Of a stretch of 64,000 nucleotides of DNA, positions 25,866 to 33,420 are shown piece after piece. Position 1 is the stretch's first letter. Every line of letters starts with the position of its first letter. The translations under genes and the position numbers were made by a program. The notes under the pieces were generated by a model. It made no database searches. It had not been told where the DNA came from and was given only the letters and a program-made list of their open reading frames with translations. This stretch comes from Dryocola sp051307055 (lineage in GTDB: Bacteria; Pseudomonadota; Gammaproteobacteria; Enterobacterales; Enterobacteriaceae): NCBI RefSeq assembly GCF_051307055.1, contig NZ_CP149994.1, positions 2,914,001 through 2,978,000 on the forward strand. Direction: 5' to 3'.

Positions 25866-25881
25866 TGTGAAATAACGCACA
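25866..25881. promoter_or_regulatory. CRP site in the glpT promoter
   Basis: TGTGA-AATAAC-GCACA matches TGTGA-N6-TCACA at nine of ten conserved bases. A weaker site (GGTGC-N6-TCACA) lies at 25915-25930. glpTQ is CRP-activated in E. coli. Confidence 0.65.
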
Positions 25882-25952
25882 TCACGTTACATTTTTATTA
25901 CAAATTAGCGAAATGGTGCATCATGTCACACCATGCTTTCGTTATTCGTTCG

Positions 25953-25973
25953 TTTTTGTTCGATATAAAACAT
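25953..25973. promoter_or_regulatory. GlpR-operator-like site, distal
   Basis: TTGTTCGATATAAAACAT, close to the GlpR operator pattern ATGTTCGATAACGAACAT, about 165 bases upstream of glpT. Two distant operators fit the looping repression known at the E. coli glpTQ-glpABC region. Confidence 0.5.
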
Positions 25974-26102
25974 CGCCCTCTGGCGCAGAGGCTTTCTTCG
26001 GGAGAGGAATTTGACACAGAAGAGTGAGGAAAACTGCGGAGGGCAGCCACCAATAAATGCGAGCACCTGATTTCCTTGCCGGCTCAGGCGCTCGCCTGAG
26101 GC

Positions 26103-27299
26103 TTAGCTTTCAATGGCTCCGACGATATCAATCCAACCGTGTTCGGCGGCCACGTCCCAGCCGTTGAGCCAGCGGCGCAGCATATTTAGCGCCATCATGG
26201 CGCACACTTCCTGACGAACGCGCAAACCGTGGCGGTTGACGTTAAATTTCACGCATAAAGCGTGCGTGCCCGCTGGAGTGTGCAACGCGAAGTTAAGAAG
26301 ATCGTCATTCATGGAACCGACTACCAGCGCCAGATCGCACCCCGCCTGCGCGGCCAAATCTTTCGCCCGGCTGGCTGTCTCAGAGAGCGACTCAGTCACC
26401 GGCGACAAAACGCTGCTGTCGCCGAGCGGGACTCCGGCGCCGGAGAGCTGCAGACAAAGCAGGCCCGCGGTAAACTGCTCGCTGACGGCGATGCTCAGCC
26501 CTTTCGCTTTTATGCGCCCGGCAAGCTGCGCGGGCAGGCCTTCCGTCCCCTCAAAAATTGCGCTTTCACCCGCCACACGCCGCACTTCCGGCCAGACGGC
26601 CTCCATCTCTTTGCGCAGGCTGGCAGGCCCGGTCAGCTTCAGCTCAATCACCGGCATAGACGAGCGATAGCCCATCACCACGCCAGCCGGTAAAGCAAGC
26701 GGCTCAAGGCGCTGCGCAAGCTCGCTCTCCGAACGTCCGAACGTTGTCAGGCGCAGACAAACCGGCGGCTCGGGCAGCGTGAAGCGTTCGCGCAGGCGCG
26801 GCATGATTTGCTTATCCACCATCACCTTAAATTCAGACGGCACGCCGGGCGTGAAGAACATCAGGCAGCGATTCAGCTGCATGGCGAAGCCGCAGGCCGT
26901 GCCGACCGGGTTGTCGACCATTTCGCTGTTCGCCGGGATCTGCGCCTGCTTACGGTTGCTCGGCGCCATTACGCGCCCGCGGCCGGAGAAGAAGTTCTCC
27001 ATGTGCGTAAGCCATTCTTTATGTTCGATAAGCTCAACGCCTGCGGCCGTTGCCGCCGCCTGCGCGCTCAGGTCATCGCTGGTCGGCCCAAGCCCGCCGT
27101 TAACGATAAGAATATCCGCATGCTCGCTGCGCTCTTTTAATACCGAAACTAAATCTTCGAGGCTGTCGCCTACCGTATTGCGGCGCGACATGGGCAAGCC
27201 CTGGTTGAAAAGATAATCGGCAAGCCAGGCGGCGTTGGTATCAACGATTTGCCCGTACAGCACTTCGTCGCCGGTAGAGAGCATTTCCACTTTTATCAT
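26103..27299 (-). CDS. yfaY: CinA-like protein YfaY, probably without NMN amidase activity
   Basis: 398 residues, two domains. Residues 1-170 form the MoCF/COG1058 domain (STGDEVLYGQIVDTNAAWLA, VNGGLGPTSDD), linked in CinA proteins to ADP-ribose pyrophosphatase activity. The C-terminal PncC-like domain is degenerate: the catalytic-serine motif ESCTGG of active nicotinamide-mononucleotide amidases reads EQFTAG, and the glycine-rich GIAGPGG motif is absent. E. coli YfaY is also reported to lack the amidase activity. Length 400 in E. coli. Single gene. Confidence 0.88.
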   Translation of the reverse strand: MIKVEMLSTGDEVLYGQIVDTNAAWLADYLFNQGLPMSRRNTVGDSLEDLVSVLKERSEHADILIVNGGLGPTSDDLSAQAAATAAGVELIEHKEWLTHMENFFSGRGRVMAPSNRKQAQIPANSEMVDNPVGTACGFAMQLNRCLMFFTPGVPSEFKVMVDKQIMPRLRERFTLPEPPVCLRLTTFGRSESELAQRLEPLALPAGVVMGYRSSMPVIELKLTGPASLRKEMEAVWPEVRRVAGESAIFEGTEGLPAQLAGRIKAKGLSIAVSEQFTAGLLCLQLSGAGVPLGDSSVLSPVTESLSETASRAKDLAAQAGCDLALVVGSMNDDLLNFALHTPAGTHALCVKFNVNRHGLRVRQEVCAMMALNMLRRWLNGWDVAAEHGWIDIVGAIES

Positions 27300-27369
27300 C
27301 GCTTTACTCCGTGGGAAGGTAACGATTCACTATACCTCAAGCGGAAAGGGATGGAGGGGGAAATACCAG

Positions 27370-27392
27370 GGCCACGACAGGACGCCGTGGCC
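27370..27392 (-). terminator. Possible yfaZ terminator hairpin
   Basis: Seven-base arms GGCCACG/CGTGGCC seven bases after the yfaZ stop; no T run follows on the minus strand, so termination is uncertain. Confidence 0.35.
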
Positions 27393-27399
27393 GGAGGGA

Positions 27400-27942
27400 T
27401 CAGAACGCGGCGCTTACGCCCACGTACGGACCGTCTGCAATTGCGTTATCCCGATCGCCGTCTTTGCCTTTCAGGCCGATATAACGGTAGCCGCCGGTAA
27501 CCGTGACTGGACGCATAATTGTCCAGCTCACGCCTGCGCTTGCTTCCTGGTAATCTTTCACGCCGCTGGAGAGTGAATCAGGAGAATAGTAGTAGTTGCC
27601 AAAGATGGCGAAGCTGTCAGAAACAGGCCATTTCAGGCCGCCGCCAACGGCTACCGCGTAACCCTCATCGCCATCTTTTGGATTCAGGTAAATGCCTTTC
27701 CCGCCCACGGTGCCCATCAACGGACCCAGCGGAACATTGAGACCCAGGCCCAGACCCGCCACGTCGCCGTCATCATCGTTATGCGCATAGTTGCCCGTTA
27801 CAGCAAGGCCGCTGGTTTCGGTACCAAAACCCACGCCCACATTAGTATATTTCTCGCCCGCTTCACCGCTGATGCTGATGGCGTTGGCGGTAGCGGAAAC
27901 CAGCGCTAAGCCGGCGATACCGGCCATGATTAGTTTGTTCAT
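27400..27942 (-). CDS. yfaZ: Predicted outer-membrane protein YfaZ
   Basis: 180-residue precursor with a signal peptide (MNKLIMAGIAGLALVSATANA), then glycine- and aromatic-rich alternating strands ending in an aromatic C-terminal residue (GVSAAF), as for small outer-membrane beta-barrels. The YfaZ family is uncharacterised. An in-frame upstream start exists, but AAGGA precedes the ATG at 27942 and the signal peptide begins there. Confidence 0.88.
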   Translation of the reverse strand: MNKLIMAGIAGLALVSATANAISISGEAGEKYTNVGVGFGTETSGLAVTGNYAHNDDDGDVAGLGLGLNVPLGPLMGTVGGKGIYLNPKDGDEGYAVAVGGGLKWPVSDSFAIFGNYYYSPDSLSSGVKDYQEASAGVSWTIMRPVTVTGGYRYIGLKGKDGDRDNAIADGPYVGVSAAF

Positions 27943-28239
27943 TCCTTGGATCCTGAATAAAGAAAAAGGGTAATCCCGAAAAAACGCAGATTGTACAGGC
28001 AGCCACTGCGTATTCAACGCTTAGAGAAAGCGATTGCGGGTTTGTTTGTAAGCAATTGAAAACGATCTGCATTTGCATCACAGGAGCAAGGAATAGCCGC
28101 GACAGAAAGTTTCAGCCTGGCCTTTTCAGCGAGGTGCATCCGGCATATGGCGCGGGCGCTGCCAACGCGCTGAAAGCGTTAAAAGAAAGCTAAGCCGACA
28201 CCGGCGGCGCCGGGAGGTTTGTCGTCAGCCCCGCCTTTT
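27943..28239. other. yfaZ-tctE intergenic region with a possible gene remnant
   Basis: No intact gene. On the plus strand a frame reading QPGLFSEVHPAYGAGAANAL continues KALKES before TAA at 28191-28193, alanine-rich and GC-rich like coding DNA but without a start or ribosome site. It may be the 3' end of a deleted gene; I do not recognise the family. Confidence 0.3.
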
Positions 28240-29658
28240 TTATATCGCCAGTAATTTTATACGCACCAGTAATCCGCCTGATGTCGGGCTACGCAGCAGA
28301 TCCGGACGCGTACTATGCAAGCGTGCGATATCATTGACCAGCGCCAGCCCTAACCCTGCCCCGCTTTGTTCTGCCGCATTATCAAGACGATGGAAAGGCA
28401 GCAGGGCGGAGCGTACCCGATCGGCATCAATCCCCGGCCCGCTATCTTCGACCTCAAGCCACACCTCCTGCCGCTGCGCCCCGTTTGCGGTCACTTTAAT
28501 AGTGACGATGCCGCCTTCAGGGGTATATTTAAGCGCGTTATCCAGCAGGTTTGCGCACATTTCCGCCAGCAAAACAGGCTCACCCATGACGCCTGCCGCC
28601 GACAAACCTTCATAGCCCAAATCGATCTGTTTACTGCGCGCCTGGCTCAGCCTTGAGAAACAGCTCGCCTGGGCCACGTCCACCAGATTTACCGGCTCCA
28701 GCGCCTGGCCTGCCGATTTGTCCGTGCGGGTTAAGCGAGAAAGCTGCAGCAGGCGATCGGTTAAAACGATGGTGTTATCAAGCGTTGAGGACATGGCCCG
28801 CAGACTTTCTCGCCACAGCCGCGGTTCGCGGCTGTTCAGAGCAACGCCCGCCTGGGTTTTGAGCACCGTCAGCGGCGTTTTGAGCTGGTGAGAGGCGTCG
28901 GCGTTAAAGCGCGTTTGCCGATCGATAAGCCCCCGTAGGCGCTCGATATAGCGATTGAAAGAGAGGACGAGCAGCCGGGTTTCCGACCACGGCAGGATAT
29001 CGGGCAAAGGCGTTAAGTCGTCCGGCGCACGCCGCCCCATAATGCGTGAAAGTCGGCGCACGGGTTTTAGCACCCGGCGCAACAGGCCGTAGGCCAGGGT
29101 TAACGTCAATAGCACCAGCCCGCCCTGCGTCAAGGAGGCGGAAAGCAGTAGCTGGCCCGCCAGATAGCGCCGCGAGAGCAGCGTTTCAGCGACCACTATC
29201 TGCGCCATCCCCGTTACGCCGCCTTCGTTCACCGGCTGCAAAAAGCGCGCGACGCGCAAAGGCTGGCGCTGATAAACCGCATCATAAAACCACGCCAGCG
29301 CGGGATAAAGCTCGGTGCGGGGCGTAGCCCGGGGCATAGCAGGCAGGTCGTCATAGCCAGAGATAACCCGCCCGCTGGTGTCGGTGACCTGGTAAAAAAG
29401 CCGGTCGTTCATGTTCAGTTCGAAGCTGTCCAGCACTACCCAGGGCACGTCAACTTCCAGGTGCCCATGGCGAACCACCAGCCGCTCGGCCACCGTCCTC
29501 GCCGAAGCCAGCAGCGTTCTGTCATAGGCCTGGGTCGCCGCATTCATCGCGCTTAAGTAGCTGCTGTAAGCGGAAAATGCCCAGAGCACAACAAGCGGCA
29601 ATCCCAGAAACAACAGCAGCTGCCCGAACAGCGATTTAGGTTTCATTGCCCTCATCAT
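28240..29658 (-). CDS. tctE: Sensor histidine kinase TctE
   Basis: Membrane sensor of tricarboxylates partnering TctD. 472 residues: helices near 12-32 and 167-190 flank a periplasmic sensor domain; HAMP follows; H-box FNADASHQLKTPLTVL; ATPase motifs NLLDNALKYTPEGG, EDSGPGID and GAGLGLALV. Its ATG overlaps the tctD stop (ATGA), so the two are translationally coupled. In Salmonella TctDE controls citrate uptake by TctCBA; the divergent transporter genes here fit. Confidence 0.92.
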   Translation of the reverse strand: MMRAMKPKSLFGQLLLFLGLPLVVLWAFSAYSSYLSAMNAATQAYDRTLLASARTVAERLVVRHGHLEVDVPWVVLDSFELNMNDRLFYQVTDTSGRVISGYDDLPAMPRATPRTELYPALAWFYDAVYQRQPLRVARFLQPVNEGGVTGMAQIVVAETLLSRRYLAGQLLLSASLTQGGLVLLTLTLAYGLLRRVLKPVRRLSRIMGRRAPDDLTPLPDILPWSETRLLVLSFNRYIERLRGLIDRQTRFNADASHQLKTPLTVLKTQAGVALNSREPRLWRESLRAMSSTLDNTIVLTDRLLQLSRLTRTDKSAGQALEPVNLVDVAQASCFSRLSQARSKQIDLGYEGLSAAGVMGEPVLLAEMCANLLDNALKYTPEGGIVTIKVTANGAQRQEVWLEVEDSGPGIDADRVRSALLPFHRLDNAAEQSGAGLGLALVNDIARLHSTRPDLLRSPTSGGLLVRIKLLAI

Positions 29659-30320
29659 GGGTGCCTTTCCAGCACATAGCCCAGCCCGCGCAAGGTGGTG
29701 ATCTGCACGTCGCTGCTAAGCATTTTTTTGCGCAGGCGATGAATATACAGCTCGATGCTTTCCGGGTTGGCTTCATCGCCGAGACTGAATACCTGTTCAA
29801 AAAGCTGCTGCTTCGATACCGGGCGCGTGCGGCGGTACATCAGCACGGTCAGAATGGTCTGCTCGCGCGGAGTCAGCGCCAGCGGTTTGTCGTTAAGAAG
29901 AAAATAACCTTCCGGATGCAGCGCCAGCGATCCAAGCTGCTGCTGTTCATGTATTTGCCCCTCGCTGCGCCTGATGAGCGCCCGTATCCGCGCATCCAGC
30001 TCCTCCAGTTCAAAAGGCTTCGGCAGATAGTCATCCGCCCCCGCATTAAGCCCTTTCACACGATCGGCAACCGCGCCGTGGGCCGTCAGTAACAGCACCG
30101 GCAGCGACTGGCCTCGTTTACGCATGCGCTGCAGCACATCAAGCCCGTTCAGCCGCGGCATGCCGATATCCAGCACCGCCACGGCATAGGTTTCATTCTG
30201 TAAAAGGTGATCGGCCGCCTGACCGTCAAAAACGCAATCAACGGCAAATCCTGCCTGCACCAGCGCTTTATCCAGCCAGTGAGCCAGCTCACGGTTATCT
30301 TCCGCCAGTAAGAGACGCAT
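29655..30320 (-). CDS. tctD: Response regulator TctD
   Basis: 221-residue OmpR/PhoB-type regulator. Receiver domain with acidic residues in LLAEDNREL and phosphoacceptor D51 (AVLDIGMPRLNG), Lys in DYLPKPFE; winged-helix DNA-binding domain from about 125 (LALTPREQTILTVLM, ...SIELYIHRLRKKM). Promoter shared with the divergent tctC across 137 bases. Confidence 0.93.
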   Translation of the reverse strand: MRLLLAEDNRELAHWLDKALVQAGFAVDCVFDGQAADHLLQNETYAVAVLDIGMPRLNGLDVLQRMRKRGQSLPVLLLTAHGAVADRVKGLNAGADDYLPKPFELEELDARIRALIRRSEGQIHEQQQLGSLALHPEGYFLLNDKPLALTPREQTILTVLMYRRTRPVSKQQLFEQVFSLGDEANPESIELYIHRLRKKMLSSDVQITTLRGLGYVLERHP

Positions 30321-30391
30321 ATCACATCCTGTAAAGTTTCTGCCGCCATGAAAGGGAAATGAAAGGTTAGTGTTTTAACAATTGCGCAACC

Positions 30392-30411
30392 GAACTACTA
30401 CAAAGTGGTTC
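30392..30411. promoter_or_regulatory. Inverted repeat between tctD and tctC, possible TctD site
   Basis: GAACTACT-N4-AGTGGTTC with one arm mismatch, 47 bases upstream of tctC and 72 from tctD. The position suits a shared operator; no TctD consensus is known to me. Confidence 0.35.
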
Positions 30412-30457
30412 ACATAACGCGAAACACCCGGCGGCTTTTTTTGATCTGAGGATGAAT

Positions 30458-31438
30458 ATGAACCGTACCCTGCTCTGCACGTTTAGCGCTACAGCCCTGC
30501 TGCTGTCGGCTTTCTCCGTCCCGGCGGCGCAAGTTCCTGACCGTACCGAATGTATCGCTCCGGCCAAGCCCGGCGGCGGATTTGACCTGACCTGCAAGCT
30601 CATCCAGGTCAGCCTTCTGGATACCGGCGTGCTCGAAAAACCGATGCGCGTAACCTACATGCCCGGCGGCGTGGGGGCGGTGGCCTATAACGCCATTGTC
30701 GCCCAGCGGCCTGCGGAAGCTGGCACCGTGGTGGCGTTTTCGGGCGGATCGCTGTTAAACCTGTCCCAGGGGAAATTCGGTCGCTATGGCGTGGATGACG
30801 TACGCTGGCTGGCGAGCGTCGGCACCGATTACGGCATGATTGCGGTACGGGCTGATTCGCCGTGGAAAGATTTGCCGTCCCTGATGGCCGCGCTGGAAAA
30901 AGATCCCAACAGCGTGGTATTCGGCGCCGGCGCTTCCATCGGTAGCCAGGACTGGATGAAAACGGCGCTGCTGGCGCAAAAAGCGAAAGTTGATCCTCAC
31001 AAAATGCGCTACGTCGCGTTCGAGGGAGGCGGCGAACCCGTGACGGCCTTGATGGGCAATCATGTACAGGCGGTTTCCGGCGACCTGAGCGAGATGGAGC
31101 ACTATCTGAACGGCGACAAGCTGCGCGTGCTGGCCGTCTTTTCTGACCAACGCCTGCCGGGCAAACTGGCAAAAATCCCTACCGCTAAAGAGCAGGGATT
31201 CGATCTTGTCTGGCCCATTATTCGTGGCTTTTATGTCGGGCCGAAGGTCAGCGACGCTGAATACCAGTGGTGGGTTGAGACCTTCAAAAAGCTTCAGCAA
31301 AGCGAAGACTTTAAAAAGCAGCGCGATCTGCGCGGGCTGTTTGAATTCAATATGACCGGCCAGGCGCTGGACGAGTACGTCAAAAAACAGGTGACGGGCT
31401 ATCACGAGCAGGCCAAAGCCTTTGGGCTGGCTAAGTAG
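30458..31438 (+). CDS. tctC: Tricarboxylate-binding periplasmic protein TctC
   Basis: Solute-binding protein of a tripartite tricarboxylate transporter (TTT). 326 residues: signal peptide ending VPAAQ, then the Bug/TctC fold with ECIAPAKPGGGFDLTCKL, YMPGGVGAVAYN and GGGEPVTALMGNHV. It is nearly identical in key stretches to Salmonella TctC. Two ATGs are close together; the second (30458) sits better relative to GAGGA. Followed by tctB after 12 bases. Confidence 0.93.
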   Translation: MNRTLLCTFSATALLLSAFSVPAAQVPDRTECIAPAKPGGGFDLTCKLIQVSLLDTGVLEKPMRVTYMPGGVGAVAYNAIVAQRPAEAGTVVAFSGGSLLNLSQGKFGRYGVDDVRWLASVGTDYGMIAVRADSPWKDLPSLMAALEKDPNSVVFGAGASIGSQDWMKTALLAQKAKVDPHKMRYVAFEGGGEPVTALMGNHVQAVSGDLSEMEHYLNGDKLRVLAVFSDQRLPGKLAKIPTAKEQGFDLVWPIIRGFYVGPKVSDAEYQWWVETFKKLQQSEDFKKQRDLRGLFEFNMTGQALDEYVKKQVTGYHEQAKAFGLAK

Positions 31439-31450
31439 CCGGGAGGCATG

Positions 31451-31882
31451 ATGAGCGATCGTATATTTGCCGGCATCTGGATTGCGCTCTGTGTCGCCGG
31501 GCTGTTTATCGGCTGGCAGATACAGAGTGAATATAGCTACGAACCCGTTGGGCCGCGTCCGTTTCCGCTGGCTATTATCGGCCTGATGTTAATTTGCGCC
31601 GTGTTAATGCTGCTGCGCCATCCGGACGTTGTTGAATGGCCGGGACGCCGGGTATTGCAACGGCTGCTGGTGCTGGTGGTGGCGCTGGGCTGCTATGCGT
31701 GGGGATTTGAATGGCTGGGCTTCCCGCTGGCGACGGCGCTGATTACCTTCTGCATTGGCCTGCTGTTCGGCGCCACCGTTCCGGCGGCCGCCCTTTCCGG
31801 GGTGGCGTTGGGCGGAGCTTTATTCTACGCCTTTGACCGCCTGCTTGACGTAGCCCTGCCCACCGGCTTTTTGCTGAGTTAA
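31451..31882 (+). CDS. tctB: Tricarboxylate transporter small membrane subunit TctB
   Basis: 143 residues with four hydrophobic spans, the size and topology of the small TTT membrane subunit. The start at 31451 is chosen over the ATG one codon upstream because GGGAGG is only two bases from the latter. Needed with TctA for transport; tctA follows after 10 bases. Confidence 0.9.
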   Translation: MSDRIFAGIWIALCVAGLFIGWQIQSEYSYEPVGPRPFPLAIIGLMLICAVLMLLRHPDVVEWPGRRVLQRLLVLVVALGCYAWGFEWLGFPLATALITFCIGLLFGATVPAAALSGVALGGALFYAFDRLLDVALPTGFLLS

Positions 31883-31892
31883 CGGAGGATTT

Positions 31893-33404
31893 ATGGATAC
31901 CTGGTTCTATCTCTCGCAGGGATTCGCCGTCGCCCTGACGCCTGAAAACCTGATGATTGCCCTGATTGGCTGCTTTGTCGGCACTATCGTCGGGCTGCTG
32001 CCGGGGCTCGGCCCGATTAACGGGGTGGCGATTCTCCTGCCGCTGGCGTTTGCCCTCAAGCTGCCGCCGGAATCAGCGCTTATTCTGCTGGCAACGGTGT
32101 ATATCGGCTGCGAATACGGCGGGCGCATTTCATCCATTCTGCTTAACGTTCCCGGCGATGCCGCCGCCATTATGACCGCGCTGGACGGCTATCCGATGGC
32201 GAAGCAGGGCCGCGGCGGCGTGGCCCTGTCTATTTCCGCCGTCAGTTCGTTTATCGGCTCGATGGTAGCCATCTCAGGTATTATCCTCTTCGCCCCTCTG
32301 CTTGCCCGCTGGTCGCTGGCTTTTGGCCCGGCGGAATACTTCGCGCTGATGGTTTTCGCCATCGCCTGCCTCGGCAGCATGATGGCGCAAAACCCGCTGA
32401 AATCCTTCCTGGCGGCGTTAATCGGGCTGGGACTGGCGACTGTTGGCGTAGACGCCAACACCGGCGTCTATCGTTTTACCTTTGACAGCGTCCACCTCTC
32501 CGACGGCGTGCAGTTTATCGTCGTGGTTATCGGCCTGTTCTCGGTTTCCGAGATCCTGTTGATGCTGGAAAGCACCAGCGGCGGCCAGGTACTGGTACGC
32601 AAAACCGGCCGCAAGATGTTCAATATGAAGGAGGCAGCGCAGTGCACCGGCGCGACGCTACGCTCGTCGGTGATCGGCTTTTTTGTCGGCATCCTGCCCG
32701 GCGCCGGAGCAACCATCGCCAGCGCCATTACCTACATGACAGAGAAAAAAATCAGCGGCAACAGCGAAAGCTTCGGCCAGGGCGATATCCGCGGCGTCGC
32801 CGCCCCCGAAGCGGCCAACAACGCCTCCGCCTGCGGCTCGTTTATCCCGATGCTTACCCTCGGCGTACCGGGTTCAGGCACCACTGCGGTGATGATGGGG
32901 GCGCTGACGCTCTATAACATCACGCCGGGTCCGGCGATGTTTACCGAACAACCCGATATCGTCTGGGGCCTCATCGCCTCGCTGCTGATCGCCAACGTGA
33001 TGCTGCTGATAATGAACCTGCCGCTGATTGGCCTGTTCACTCGTATGCTGACGATCCCGCTGTGGTTCCTGGTTCCCGCCATTGCCGCCGTTTCTGCGGT
33101 AGGCGTGTACGCGGTGCACAGCACAACCTTTGATTTATTGCTGATGGTCGGGCTGGGCGTATTCGGCTACGTTCTGCGGAAAATGCATTTTCCTATGTCG
33201 CCGTTAATTCTCGGGTTTGTGCTGGGGGAAATGCTGGAGCAGAATCTGCGCCGCGCGTTGTCTATCAGCAACGGCGGCCTGAATATTCTATGGGAAAGCG
33301 GCGTGGCGAAAAGCCTGCTGGCGATGGCGATCCTCGTCATTGTCGTTCCGCCGGTGCTTAAGCGGATCCGTCGCCAGCGTAAAGCCGCCGTGGAGATAAG
33401 TTAA
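31893..33404 (+). CDS. tctA: Tricarboxylate transporter large membrane subunit TctA
   Basis: 503 residues, about 12 membrane spans, with the TctA signatures GCFVGTIVGLLPGLGPINGVA near the N-terminus and GFFVGILPGAGATIAS in the middle, the two inverted-repeat pore motifs of the family. GGAGG precedes the ATG. Last gene of tctCBA; its stop is only 16 bases from the convergent menE stop, with no terminator hairpin between. Confidence 0.94.
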   Translation: MDTWFYLSQGFAVALTPENLMIALIGCFVGTIVGLLPGLGPINGVAILLPLAFALKLPPESALILLATVYIGCEYGGRISSILLNVPGDAAAIMTALDGYPMAKQGRGGVALSISAVSSFIGSMVAISGIILFAPLLARWSLAFGPAEYFALMVFAIACLGSMMAQNPLKSFLAALIGLGLATVGVDANTGVYRFTFDSVHLSDGVQFIVVVIGLFSVSEILLMLESTSGGQVLVRKTGRKMFNMKEAAQCTGATLRSSVIGFFVGILPGAGATIASAITYMTEKKISGNSESFGQGDIRGVAAPEAANNASACGSFIPMLTLGVPGSGTTAVMMGALTLYNITPGPAMFTEQPDIVWGLIASLLIANVMLLIMNLPLIGLFTRMLTIPLWFLVPAIAAVSAVGVYAVHSTTFDLLLMVGLGVFGYVLRKMHFPMSPLILGFVLGEMLEQNLRRALSISNGGLNILWESGVAKSLLAMAILVIVVPPVLKRIRRQRKAAVEIS

Positions 33405-33420
33405 GAGGGGAACCGAATGC

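Larger units (their letters stand above)
25791..26102. other. Region upstream of glpT where glpABC lies in E. coli
   Basis: 312 bases without a credible gene. The glpT-proximal part has GlpR- and CRP-like sites. The distal part carries an unsupported 68-codon frame and a hairpin CTCAGGC-GCTC-GCCTGAG (26080-26097) with no T run, next to the stop of the cinA-like gene. E. coli has glpABC here, divergent from glpT; none of it is recognisable. Confidence 0.6.

Noticed and set aside
25821..26027. 68-codon frame upstream of glpT as a glpABC remnant
   Set aside because: Its start lies inside the GlpR-like site and the translation does not resemble GlpA, GlpB or GlpC.
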